Positions 1-8,357 of a stretch of 64,000 bases of DNA are shown piece by piece. Origin of the DNA: Anaerolineales bacterium (GTDB taxonomy: Bacteria > Chloroflexota > Anaerolineae > Anaerolineales > Villigracilaceae). The notes under the pieces were generated by a model. It was not told the origin of the DNA. It worked only from the letters and a program-made list of their open reading frames with translations, and made no database searches. The DNA lies in NCBI GenBank assembly GCA_030583905.1, contig CP129481.1:1860001-1924000 (forward strand), written 5' to 3'. The translations under genes and the position numbers were made by a program. Numbering within the stretch: position 1 is the stretch's first letter; each line of letters begins with the position of its first letter.

Positions 1-203
1 GGAAAAAAGCGGTAGAATTGTCTTTGATATCCCACCGAATTTCAAGGGATTTTGTAGGTCCTTTGTTGTGCAGATTGTGGGAGCGTATCGAGCGTGAGAC
101 ACAACGCACCCCGCAACAAGCGGATGCCTTGAGCGAGGTGCGAGGTGAATTTGGATGTTCACCTTAGAAGTTCATAATGTACTCTTTTTCAAAACCATTA
201 ATT
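1..203. other. Non-coding upstream region of the first operon
   Basis: I see no convincing gene here. An 11-base string, GGTAGAATTGT, occurs at 11-21 and again at 205-215, where it overlaps the operator-like palindrome before the lipoprotein gene. The first copy could therefore be a second promoter with half an operator. The stretch between them has no recognised riboswitch signature. It may be a long leader or the tail of an upstream intergenic region. Confidence 0.4.
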
Positions 204-225
204 TGGTAGAATTGTATAGACAATT
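204..225 (+). promoter_or_regulatory. Putative extended -10 promoter overlapped by a GntR/HutC-type operator
   Basis: TGGTAGAAT at 204-212 resembles an extended -10 element. The perfect inverted repeat AATTGT-ATAG-ACAATT at 210-225 overlaps it. HutC-subfamily GntR regulators typically bind GT-N-TAGAC-like palindromes, and this site contains GTATAGAC. A GntR/UTRA regulator is encoded 5 kb downstream between the two transporter operons. Binding at a site overlapping the -10 would repress transcription; that pairing is an inference. Confidence 0.55.
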
Positions 226-296
226 GAAAGGAGGTCCATTTACGAATTGACCTTGCCAGTTTTGTCAAAAAACAAATTTCAATAAGGAGAAGAAGT

Positions 297-1577
297 ATGC
301 ATAAGAATTTCGCCCGCCTCGCAATGCTTGCGATGGCACTCATGCTCGTCCTGGCTGCCTGTGGTGGTAGTCAACCCGCCGCGGAACAGCCTGCTGCTGA
401 ACAACCTGCCGCCGAACAGCCCGCCGCAGAGCAACCGGCTGCCGAACAGCCGGCTGCCGAACAGCCGGCTGAACAGTTCGTTTTTGGTATGCTGCTTGTC
501 GGTCCGTATAACGACAACGGTTGGAGCCAGGCTCATTATGAAGCCGGTTTGTATATTGAAGAGAAGCTCGGCGCGAAGCTGATCTATCTCGATAAGGTCA
601 ATCCCGCCGACCGCCCCGGCACCACCCCGGATCAACTTGCTGAGGAGCTGGTTGCCCAGGGTGCAAAACTCGTCATCTTCAATTCCGATGACATGAAGGA
701 TGCCTCCACGACCTTCGCCAAGAACAATCCTGATGTGTTCGTCATCATGGCGTCCGGCGATCAGGTGTGGGAAGACGGCAAAACCTACGAACCCATTGCG
801 AACCTGACCAACATCATGGGACGCATGGAATACGGCAAGATGATCGGCGGATGCGCTGCCGCGCTGACCACCGAAACCGGCAAGATCGGTTATCTTGGAC
901 CGTTGATCAATGATGAAACCCGCCGCCTCGCCGCATCCGCCTATCTTGGTGCGAAGCACTGCTGGGAACAGGCTGGCAATGATCCTGCCGCGCTGGAATT
1001 CAAAGTGACCTGGATCGGCTTCTGGTTCCACATCCCCGGTTTCACCACCGACCCGGTGGACGTCTCCAAGGATTTCTACTCGACCGGATTCGATGTTGTG
1101 ATCTCAGGCATCGACAACCCCGTCAACCTCGCCGAAGCGCAGAAGTTCACTACGGAAGGCACGCCGTCCTTTGGTGTCGCCTATGACTACGTCGCCGCGT
1201 GTTCTGCCGCGCCGGATGTCTGCCTCGGTGTTCCGTACTTCAACTGGGGTCCTGATTATCTCACCGTCATCCAGTCTGCGATCGACGGCACATGGCAGTC
1301 CCAGTTCATTTTCTCCGGACCCGATTGGTCTGACATCAACAACCACGACACCTCCGCCATCGGCTTCGTGAACGGCAATGCGTTGAGCGCCGAGAACGCC
1401 GCCACGCTGGAAGCCTTCATCGCTGACCTCGCGGGCGGACTGAGCCTGTGGACCGGTCCGATCAACCTGCAGGATGGAACAGCCTATCTTGCGGCTGGTG
1501 AAGTTGCCACCGACCAGCAGGTCTGGTACTTGCCGCAGCTGCTCGAAGGCATGCAGGGCTTGAGCGCCTCCGAATAA
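297..1577 (+). CDS. BMP/PnrA-family nucleoside-binding lipoprotein (ABC importer)
   Basis: This 426-aa extracytoplasmic substrate-binding lipoprotein starts at an ATG preceded by AAGGAGA. A signal peptide ends in the lipobox LAAC with Cys22. A low-complexity linker of about seven PAAEQ units covers residues 25-58, followed by a basic membrane protein (BMP) domain from about residue 60. BMP/PnrA proteins deliver purine nucleosides to ABC transporters, and the next three genes supply the ATPase and two permeases. The sequence diverges from the second binding protein of the window (8358-9422), so the two systems may bind different ligands. The exact ligand cannot be read from sequence. Confidence 0.88.
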   Translation: MHKNFARLAMLAMALMLVLAACGGSQPAAEQPAAEQPAAEQPAAEQPAAEQPAAEQPAEQFVFGMLLVGPYNDNGWSQAHYEAGLYIEEKLGAKLIYLDKVNPADRPGTTPDQLAEELVAQGAKLVIFNSDDMKDASTTFAKNNPDVFVIMASGDQVWEDGKTYEPIANLTNIMGRMEYGKMIGGCAAALTTETGKIGYLGPLINDETRRLAASAYLGAKHCWEQAGNDPAALEFKVTWIGFWFHIPGFTTDPVDVSKDFYSTGFDVVISGIDNPVNLAEAQKFTTEGTPSFGVAYDYVAACSAAPDVCLGVPYFNWGPDYLTVIQSAIDGTWQSQFIFSGPDWSDINNHDTSAIGFVNGNALSAENAATLEAFIADLAGGLSLWTGPINLQDGTAYLAAGEVATDQQVWYLPQLLEGMQGLSASE

Positions 1578-1596
1578 CCCAAGTTGTAAACCCAAA

Positions 1597-1625
1597 ACGG
1601 GGCACAGATTTTTTCTGTGCCCCGT
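1597..1625 (+). terminator. Intercistronic hairpin after the binding-protein gene
   Basis: A perfect 12-bp stem (1597-1608 with 1614-1625) closes a 5-base T loop, and no T-tract follows. It sits between the lipoprotein and its ATPase gene. Such hairpins often protect the upstream mRNA or cause partial termination, so the binding protein is made in excess over the membrane components. Confidence 0.6.
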
Positions 1626-1664
1626 TCTCTAACATCGTACGCATCATGGAGAAACCAAAAGCCC

Positions 1665-3152
1665 ATGAACGTTGAACTGAAGAACATCAACAAGCATTTT
1701 GGCAAAGTCCATGCCAACAAGAACATCAACCTGACCATTCCCTCCGGAACCATACAGGGGATATTGGGGGAAAATGGCGCGGGTAAAAGCACCTTGATGA
1801 AGGTCCTTTCGGGCTTTATTCAAGCCGACCCCGGCAGTGAAATTATTCTGGACGGCAAACCCGTCGTTATTCATTCTCCAGCCGACGCGATCAAGTATGG
1901 TGTCGGTATGCTCCATCAAGACCCGTTGGATTTTCCTCCGATGAGTCTGCTTGATAACTTTTTGCTTGGCATGCCGGGCGGACTGTTTCCCAACCGAAAG
2001 GAAGCCGCCCAAGATTTCAGACTGCTCGCAAAGGAATTCGGCTTTTCCTTTGACCCGGACAGCCATGTGGATTCGGTCACGGTGGGGGAGCGTCAACAGC
2101 TTGAGATCATGCGCCTCATTTTCCTCGGCGCGCGTGTCTTTATTCTCGATGAACCAACGACGGGTATCAGCGCATCTCAGAAGGAGAAGTTGTTTGCCAC
2201 GCTCAAAAAACTTCCCGAACAATCCATGACGATCATCTTCGTTTCGCACAAACTGGAGGACGTGGAAAGCCTGTGCGATCAGGTGGCGGTGCTGCAGGCA
2301 GGTGAACTGGTGGGTGAGACCAAAGCCCCATATGTCACCTCGAAGCTTGTGGAAATGATGTTCGGCAAGGAGATCACGCTGGGTGAAAGACAGCCCGCTG
2401 AAGCGGGGAACGTTGTCTTTTCGCTCAAGGATGTTTCCATCGAAGATATGCGTTTGAAGATCAAAAACGTGGATCTGGATGTCCGCGCGGGAGAGGTGAT
2501 CGGTTTGGCTGGCATGGAAGGTTCCGGGCAGGGATTGTTCATGCGCGCATGTTCCGGGCTGGTAAGACCAGTCGGTGGCAGGATCGAACATAAAGGTCAG
2601 GATTTGACCGGGAAATCCTATCACGTGTTCAAGCGCCACGGTGTGAACTTCCTTCCGGCGGCGCGCCTCGAGGAGGCTCTGGTCCCCGGCTTGACGTTGA
2701 CCGATCACTTCATCCTTTCAGAAGAACCGAAGGGATTGTTCATTGACCGGGATGCCGGGCAAAAACTGGCGGAGAAACGAATCGCCGCCTTCAATATCCG
2801 CGGGACGCCGCTCAGCACGGTCGAGTCGCTTTCGGGCGGTAATCAACAGCGTGCCGAACTGGCGATGATGCAAGACCCGCTTTCATTGATTCTGCTCGAA
2901 CACCCCACCCGCGGACTGGATATCGAATCGGTGATTTACATCTGGAGCAAATTAAAAGAACGCTGTAAACAAGGCTCATCCATCATATTTATGTCGTCCG
3001 ACCTGGAGGAGATTTTGCAATACAGCGACCGCGTTCTGGTCTTTTTCAGCGGTCAGGTTTCAGAGCCGCTCGATGCGGACAAGACCAGCGTGGACCAGCT
3101 CGGTCAGTTGATCGGCGGCAAGGGCTGGGCGGACAAGGGAGAGCGCGCATGA
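1665..3152 (+). CDS. Nucleoside ABC transporter ATPase with two nucleotide-binding domains
   Basis: This 495-aa protein belongs to the RbsA/NupA type, with two ABC domains in tandem. I start it at the ATG at 1665, giving MNVELKN; the in-frame start further upstream lies in the hairpin. Domain 1 has Walker A GENGAGKS (35-42), a signature-like VGERQQ and Walker B FILDEPT. Domain 2 has a degenerate Walker A (GMEGSGQG, no GKS), a good LSGGNQQR signature and a Walker B-like LLEHPTRGLD. One degenerate site is normal for this family. It powers nucleoside import with the two downstream permeases and overlaps the next gene by 4 bases. Confidence 0.9.
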   Translation: MNVELKNINKHFGKVHANKNINLTIPSGTIQGILGENGAGKSTLMKVLSGFIQADPGSEIILDGKPVVIHSPADAIKYGVGMLHQDPLDFPPMSLLDNFLLGMPGGLFPNRKEAAQDFRLLAKEFGFSFDPDSHVDSVTVGERQQLEIMRLIFLGARVFILDEPTTGISASQKEKLFATLKKLPEQSMTIIFVSHKLEDVESLCDQVAVLQAGELVGETKAPYVTSKLVEMMFGKEITLGERQPAEAGNVVFSLKDVSIEDMRLKIKNVDLDVRAGEVIGLAGMEGSGQGLFMRACSGLVRPVGGRIEHKGQDLTGKSYHVFKRHGVNFLPAARLEEALVPGLTLTDHFILSEEPKGLFIDRDAGQKLAEKRIAAFNIRGTPLSTVESLSGGNQQRAELAMMQDPLSLILLEHPTRGLDIESVIYIWSKLKERCKQGSSIIFMSSDLEEILQYSDRVLVFFSGQVSEPLDADKTSVDQLGQLIGGKGWADKGERA

Positions 3153-4186
3153 TGAAGAATCGTCTTATCAATCTGGTATATCAACTCGCGGCGCTTGTGC
3201 TTGCCTTTGGCGTGGTGTCTTTGATCCTTCTTTCGGTGGACGCACCCCCGTCGGAAGCATACACGAACATGTTCAAAGGCTCGTTCGGCGAGATGCGAAA
3301 ATTCGCAGAGGTACTTGTCGCGTTCGTGCCGCTTCTTTTAGTGACAGCAGGGCTATTGGTCACGTTTTCATCCGGCTTGTGGAATATTGGCGTGGAGGGG
3401 CAGGTGGTGTTGGGTGCGATCGCAACCACCTGGGTTTACCGCCTCTTTCTTGACAGTGACCTGCATCCCACCTTGATCATTATCCTTGCGATCATTGGCG
3501 GGATGTTCGGCGGCGCGATCTGGGCGGCGCTGACGGGAATTTTGAAAGTCTTCGGCGGCGTGAACGAGATCTTTGGAGGTCTCGGCTTGAACTTTGTCGC
3601 CACCGCGCTGACCATTTACCTGATCTTCGGTCCCTGGAAGCGCCCCGGTGTCGCCTCGATGAGCGGGACGGTTCCATTCCCCGATGAATTTTCACTGCCG
3701 CTGTGGCAGAATCTCCGCATCAGTCCGTGGGCATTGGGGATCGCCCTCGCGGGCATTGTGGTCGTCTATTTTCTTTTGCAAGGCACATATTTTGGCTTGC
3801 GCCTCAAAGCGGTCGGGAAGAACTTCCGCGCGGCATATTTGCTGGGGATTCCCACCTGGCAGTATTCCATGTATTCCTTCCTGGTCTGCGGCGCGCTGGC
3901 GGGCGCGGCTGGCGCGATGCAGGTGGCGGCGGTCTATCATCGCCTCATCCCGTCCATCTCCAGCGGATACGGCTATCTCGGTCTCATGGTGGCAATGTTG
4001 ATCAACTATCAGGCGCTCTGGGCGGTGCCGGTAGCGTTGTTCTTTGCGGCTTTGAACATCGGCAGCATTCAACTGCCGATTATCATGAAATTGGACTCAT
4101 CCCTTTCCGGTGTGCTGCAAGGTGTACTGGTCTTGTTCGTCCTGCTGGCGGCGGGGGTGCGGCAGAAATTTGGGAGGAAGGCATAA
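3149..4186 (+). CDS. Nucleoside ABC transporter permease (NupP-like)
   Basis: This 345-aa integral membrane protein of the branched-chain/nucleoside permease family (BPD_transp_2) has about 8-10 hydrophobic segments. The loop with NIGVEGQVVLGA near residue 82 is the hallmark of the family (consensus N.GVEGQ). The start codon overlaps the ATPase stop in an ATGA arrangement, which implies translational coupling. It probably forms a heterodimeric channel with the next protein. Confidence 0.87.
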   Translation: MMKNRLINLVYQLAALVLAFGVVSLILLSVDAPPSEAYTNMFKGSFGEMRKFAEVLVAFVPLLLVTAGLLVTFSSGLWNIGVEGQVVLGAIATTWVYRLFLDSDLHPTLIIILAIIGGMFGGAIWAALTGILKVFGGVNEIFGGLGLNFVATALTIYLIFGPWKRPGVASMSGTVPFPDEFSLPLWQNLRISPWALGIALAGIVVVYFLLQGTYFGLRLKAVGKNFRAAYLLGIPTWQYSMYSFLVCGALAGAAGAMQVAAVYHRLIPSISSGYGYLGLMVAMLINYQALWAVPVALFFAALNIGSIQLPIIMKLDSSLSGVLQGVLVLFVLLAAGVRQKFGRKA

Positions 4187-4187
4187 C

Positions 4188-5186
4188 ATGTCTCAGGAAA
4201 CCATCATCATCGGCTTGGCTGGCGTGCTTGCCTCTGCGGCTCCCATTGTTTTTGCGGTCATCGGCGAGACGATCTCCGAGCGGGCAGGCGTGATCAATCT
4301 GTCCATGAACGGCACGATCCTGCTTTCGGCAATGGGCGGCTTTGCGGTCGCCTACAACACAAATAATATCGTCCTCGGGTTTCTGGCGGGGATGTTAATT
4401 GGCGCGCTGGTGGCATTGATCGTGGCATTTGCGAGCATCACATTGCAGCAATCGCAAGTTGCTGTCGGCTTTGTGCTTGCGTTGACCTGCCGCGACCTTT
4501 CCTATTTTCTTGGCAACCCTTACATGGGCGTTCCCGGTCCGCGTTTGCAGGCAGTCCCGATCCCGTTCCTCGGCGATATTCCCATTCTTGGTCAACTGTT
4601 CTTCCGTCATGATGCCATCACGTACATCAGCTTCATCGCCATTTTCCTTGCATGGTTGTGGATCTTCCGAACCCGCCCCGGGTTGATGCTGCAAGGCATC
4701 GGCGAGAAACCAGCCGCGGCGTACATCCGAGGTGCGAACGTCAACTTAATGCGCTATGTGTATACGATCATCGGCGGCGCATTGATCGGCTTGGCGGGTC
4801 CTGCCTTTTCCCTTGCCACCCGTGCGGGCTGGATGGGAACCATTTCCGGCTTGGATGGATTCGGCTGGATCGCACTCTCCATCACCATCTTCGGCGGATG
4901 GAATCCGCTGCGAGGCGCGTTTGGCGCTTATCTCTTCGCGTTCCTTCAGTGGCTTGGCTTGGTCCTGCAACCCGTGCTGACTCAAGTCCCGTCACAGGTT
5001 CTGCAAGTTGCGCCATTCCCGTTGATGATCCTGACACTGTTGCTGGTTAACATCGGCAATGCGGAATGGGTGGAGCGGGCGCTCGCCGCCATGCCCGAAG
5101 CGACGCGCAAGATTTTTGCAAAGCTATTGCGCGCCATGCGCACCTCTCCGCCGGCGGCTTTGGGTGTGCCGTTTGAGCGGGATTAA
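4188..5186 (+). CDS. Nucleoside ABC transporter permease (NupQ-like)
   Basis: This 332-aa permease is of the same superfamily. I place the start at 4188 (MSQETIII) because GGGAGGAAGG lies just upstream; a longer in-frame reading runs back inside the preceding permease. The early motif AVIGETISERAGVINLSMNG is the typical permease loop of this subgroup. It is the last gene of the first importer operon. A gap of about 165 bases with a promoter-like sequence separates it from the GntR gene. Confidence 0.86.
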   Translation: MSQETIIIGLAGVLASAAPIVFAVIGETISERAGVINLSMNGTILLSAMGGFAVAYNTNNIVLGFLAGMLIGALVALIVAFASITLQQSQVAVGFVLALTCRDLSYFLGNPYMGVPGPRLQAVPIPFLGDIPILGQLFFRHDAITYISFIAIFLAWLWIFRTRPGLMLQGIGEKPAAAYIRGANVNLMRYVYTIIGGALIGLAGPAFSLATRAGWMGTISGLDGFGWIALSITIFGGWNPLRGAFGAYLFAFLQWLGLVLQPVLTQVPSQVLQVAPFPLMILTLLLVNIGNAEWVERALAAMPEATRKIFAKLLRAMRTSPPAALGVPFERD

Positions 5187-5259
5187 AAGATATCGTGCGC
5201 ATGGGACGAGTGAACCTCGTCCCATGTGCTTTCCTCCGGAGGGGAAGTAATAAATGTCA

Positions 5260-5325
5260 TTTTTCAATGGACAAAATGATACTAGAATTTCATTGTGAAT
5301 TATGCTACAACTGTAAAGACGTCAG
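5260..5325 (+). promoter_or_regulatory. Putative gntR promoter with a weak self-operator
   Basis: TTTTTCAA at 5260 and TAGAAT at 5283-5288 reproduce the spacing seen before the first lipoprotein gene (TTTTTCAA at 185, TAGAAT at 207). Downstream, GTAAAGAC at 5313-5320 matches 7 of 8 bases of the GTATAGAC core of the 210-225 palindrome. This suggests autoregulation. It was read by eye and the second half-site is poor. Confidence 0.35.
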
Positions 5326-5352
5326 ACGACTATCATCTGCGAGACCATATTT

Positions 5353-6084
5353 ATGCGTGTAGTCCAATCGAAATCGATTGCAGATCAGGTTGAAGAGATT
5401 CTTCGGGGGAGAATCCGTGACAACACGTACACTGCCGGGAGCCGCATACCCTCGGAAAGCGAACTGTCTGAAGAGTTTGGCGTCAGCCGCGCAACCGTGC
5501 GGACCGTTCTCGCAAAACTGGCAGTGAATGGACTGATCCTGCGGAAACATGGAGATGGCACCTACGTCAACTCAAGAGTACGCGGAGCAGGCGCCAATTT
5601 CGGGAATTTGTGGGATTTTGTGACCCTGATCGAAAGCAATGGGTACAAATCCATGATCAAGCCGATGTCCATTGAACTGCGGAGCGCTTCTGAAAAGGAA
5701 GCGGCTGCGCTGGCAATCGACCCACAGGAAAAAATGCTGTCAATGACGAGACTCTTCCATGCCGACGACCAGCCTGTGATTTTGGCGAAGAATGTGATCC
5801 CCGCCTCGTTTTTGCGTGTGCCGCTGCAGGAGATCGATGGACACCTTACCATACGGGAGATTCTGCAAAGGTATTGCCGGCAGGAGATTGCGTTCGCGAT
5901 CACAGACATTCGCTCCGTTTTGGCAAGGAATGAACTTAAGTCTGCGATGGGGGATATGTTGGGGGAAACGGTCTTGGAACTACAACTGGCATTCTATAGC
6001 AAGGATAATGTACCGTTGGCGCTTGGAAACAATTATTTTAACGATGCGATTCTGCGTTTATGTCTGGTACAGGCATGGAGTTGA
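5353..6084 (+). CDS. GntR-family transcriptional regulator with UTRA sensor domain (HutC subfamily)
   Basis: This 243-aa protein has an N-terminal GntR winged helix (about residues 5-72; SESELSEEFGVSRATVR is the helix-turn-helix) and a C-terminal UTRA ligand-binding domain (about 90-235). UTRA regulators sense small metabolites, often sugars or nucleoside-related compounds. It lies between two nucleoside importer operons in the same orientation, so the likely role is repressing both until substrate arrives. The candidate operator at 210-225 fits the HutC recognition pattern. The ligand is unknown. Confidence 0.87.
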   Translation: MRVVQSKSIADQVEEILRGRIRDNTYTAGSRIPSESELSEEFGVSRATVRTVLAKLAVNGLILRKHGDGTYVNSRVRGAGANFGNLWDFVTLIESNGYKSMIKPMSIELRSASEKEAAALAIDPQEKMLSMTRLFHADDQPVILAKNVIPASFLRVPLQEIDGHLTIREILQRYCRQEIAFAITDIRSVLARNELKSAMGDMLGETVLELQLAFYSKDNVPLALGNNYFNDAILRLCLVQAWS

Positions 6085-6185
6085 TTTGGCGGCGATGGAT
6101 GCCGCATGACGTGGTTGTGAGCGGTCACGATCTTGATGACACGATCTTTCGTAAGACCATATTCTAACCAAATGGTGACGGACCG

Positions 6186-7337
6186 ATGAAAAAATTATTT
6201 CAAAGCGAATGGTTGTCCCGCACTGTGGACGCGTTTCTGCCAGTCTTTGCCACCCTTGCGGCATTGTTGGTCGGCGCGATCATGCTGTTATTACTGAAAG
6301 TCAACCCGATCGAGGCGTATGCCGCTCTATGGGATGGCGCATTTGGCAGCCCCAATGCGGTTGCGGAGACGCTGGTAAAAGCCACGCCGTTGCTGCTGGT
6401 CGCGCTGGGAATCTGTATTTCTTTCCGCGGCAATGTGATCAACATCGGCGGCGAAGGGCAGATGGTGGTTGGTGCCTTGCTGGCGACCTGGGTGGGGCTG
6501 ACCTTCACAGAAGCGCCCGGCTGGTTGATCATTGTTCTGGCTTTGGTTTGCGGTTTTTTGGGAGGCGCCGTCTGGGGCGGTATCCCCGGCGTGCTCAAAG
6601 CTTACTTTAACGTCAATGAAATTCTCAGCACAGTGATGATGAATGCCATTGCCATTCAGTTGATGAACTTCCTCTTGCGCGGACCGATGATCGATCCTTC
6701 GCAGGCAGAGTTGGCTTCCAAAATCCCACAGACCGCACGTTTGCTGGATATTTTCCAGCTGCCGCGTCTGGTTCCCACCCGTTTGCACCTCGGTGCGTTG
6801 ATCGCGGTGGTGCTGGCAGTGCTGGTCTACATTTTATTGTGGCGCACCACGCTCGGTTATCGAATCCGCGCGGTGGGGCAGAACCCGAACGCATCTCGTT
6901 ACGCCGGCATTAATGTTCCTCGTTACATGGTTCTTGCGCTTTTGCTCAGCGGCGCATTTGCCGGGCTGGCTGGTGCGGTGCAAGTCTATGGCGTCAACTA
7001 TCGCATGATCACGGACGGATCGGCTTCGGGCTTTACCGGCTCGGCTGGCTTCAATGGGATCGTGGCGGCGTTGTTCGGGCAACTGCATCCTTTATTGTCC
7101 ATTCCCGCTTCCATTTTGTTCGGCGCGTTGCTGGTGGGCGCAAACAAGATGCAGCGCATGGTGCAGGTTCCATCCGCACTGGTGATCGCCCTGAACGGAC
7201 TTGTGGTGGTCTTTGTCGTCAGCAGTGAGATCTGGAGACGCTACCGTCAGCGCCGCAGGCTGGTCGCTATCAGGGATGAGGAATCTCCCCCGCAGCCGGA
7301 CCAACCTGAAGTCCAGAAAGAGGATGCGCAGCAATGA
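6186..7337 (+). CDS. Nucleoside ABC transporter permease, second system (NupP-like)
   Basis: This 383-aa membrane protein of the BPD_transp_2 family is homologous in layout to the permease at 3149-4186. It carries the family loop NIGGEGQMVVGA near residue 83. The last 30 or so residues are charged and cytoplasmic (RRYRQRRRL and a Glu/Gln-rich tail), longer than in the first system. It opens the second importer operon and overlaps the following permease by 4 bases. Confidence 0.87.
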   Translation: MKKLFQSEWLSRTVDAFLPVFATLAALLVGAIMLLLLKVNPIEAYAALWDGAFGSPNAVAETLVKATPLLLVALGICISFRGNVINIGGEGQMVVGALLATWVGLTFTEAPGWLIIVLALVCGFLGGAVWGGIPGVLKAYFNVNEILSTVMMNAIAIQLMNFLLRGPMIDPSQAELASKIPQTARLLDIFQLPRLVPTRLHLGALIAVVLAVLVYILLWRTTLGYRIRAVGQNPNASRYAGINVPRYMVLALLLSGAFAGLAGAVQVYGVNYRMITDGSASGFTGSAGFNGIVAALFGQLHPLLSIPASILFGALLVGANKMQRMVQVPSALVIALNGLVVVFVVSSEIWRRYRQRRRLVAIRDEESPPQPDQPEVQKEDAQQ

Positions 7338-8266
7338 TTTCCGATCTCTTCTCTACTACGGTCCTGATCGGCATCCTGGCATCGGGCATCCGCCTCGCAA
7401 CTCCGTATCTATATGCCGCCATCGGCGAGACGTTCAGCCAGAAGAGCGGCGTGTTGAACCTTGGCGTGGAAGGGCAGATGCTGCTGGGCAGTTTCGCCGC
7501 CTTTTACATCACGTATACCACTGGTAACCTGTGGTTCGGTTTGCTGGCGGCGATCATGGTCGGCGCATTTATGGGGCTGGCGATGGCGTTCGTGACCGTC
7601 AACCTGCAAGCCAAACAGGGCATCAGCGGAATCGGTTTTTATCTCTTCGGCTTGGGGATGAGCGACCTGCTCTTCCAAAAACTGATGGGAACCGTGGAAA
7701 CGGTGCGCGGTTTCCCGAGAGTTAGCATTCCGGTCTTGAGCGGTATTCCCGGTGTTGGCGATATTTTTTTCAACCAGAGTATTCTTGTCTATGGCGCGTA
7801 TTTGCTTGTGCCGATTGCATGGTTCGTATTGAATAAGACCACGCTGGGCTTGAAGATCCGCTCGGTCGGTGAAAATCCGGATGCGGCGGATTCGCTTGGC
7901 GTGAGTGTGAAGCGCATCCGTTACTTTACGATCATTTTGGGCGGTATTCTTTCGGGCATTGCGGGCGCATCGCTTTCGATCGCCCTGTTGAATGTCTTTC
8001 AACAGAACATGACCAGCGGTCTTGGATTTATCGCCGTTGCGCTGGTGTACTTTGGCGGTTGGCGTCCGCTGGGTGTGTTGGGCGGGGCACTGCTCTTTAG
8101 TCTGGTCAATTCATTGCAGTTGTGGATTCAGGTGTTGGGACTGCCGATACCGTCCGAACTGGCAGTGATGATGCCCTATATTTTGACGATCATTGTTTTG
8201 GTTGCGACTGCATCCAAGATACGTTCGCCATCTGCATTGACGAAACCGTTTGAGCGGGAAGGTTGA
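7334..8266 (+). CDS. Nucleoside ABC transporter permease, second system (NupQ-like)
   Basis: This 310-aa permease begins in an ATGA overlap with the preceding gene. The motif GETFSQKSGVLNLGVEGQ near residues 31-48 is the family signature. About nine hydrophobic helices are visible. Its C-terminal TKPFERE is nearly the same as the end of the first-system permease (VPFERD), supporting ancestral duplication of the importer. Confidence 0.87.
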   Translation: MISDLFSTTVLIGILASGIRLATPYLYAAIGETFSQKSGVLNLGVEGQMLLGSFAAFYITYTTGNLWFGLLAAIMVGAFMGLAMAFVTVNLQAKQGISGIGFYLFGLGMSDLLFQKLMGTVETVRGFPRVSIPVLSGIPGVGDIFFNQSILVYGAYLLVPIAWFVLNKTTLGLKIRSVGENPDAADSLGVSVKRIRYFTIILGGILSGIAGASLSIALLNVFQQNMTSGLGFIAVALVYFGGWRPLGVLGGALLFSLVNSLQLWIQVLGLPIPSELAVMMPYILTIIVLVATASKIRSPSALTKPFEREG

Positions 8267-8357
8267 TCCCGGAAAGGAGACATTTGCAATAAAACAATCA
8301 CCTGTCCCATCTGTTCAATTTTGGTCCATTCAAAATTTCAAAAGGAGTAAGAAGAAA

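Noticed and set aside
1..203. Possible purine riboswitch before the nucleoside importer
   Set aside because: The conserved purine-aptamer loops and closing helix are not found. Regulation by the GntR palindrome fits better.
366..474. Repeated GCCGAACAGC-like DNA in the first lipoprotein gene as a CRISPR or regulatory repeat
   Set aside because: It encodes the PAAEQ linker in frame, with a period of 15 bases, and has no spacers.
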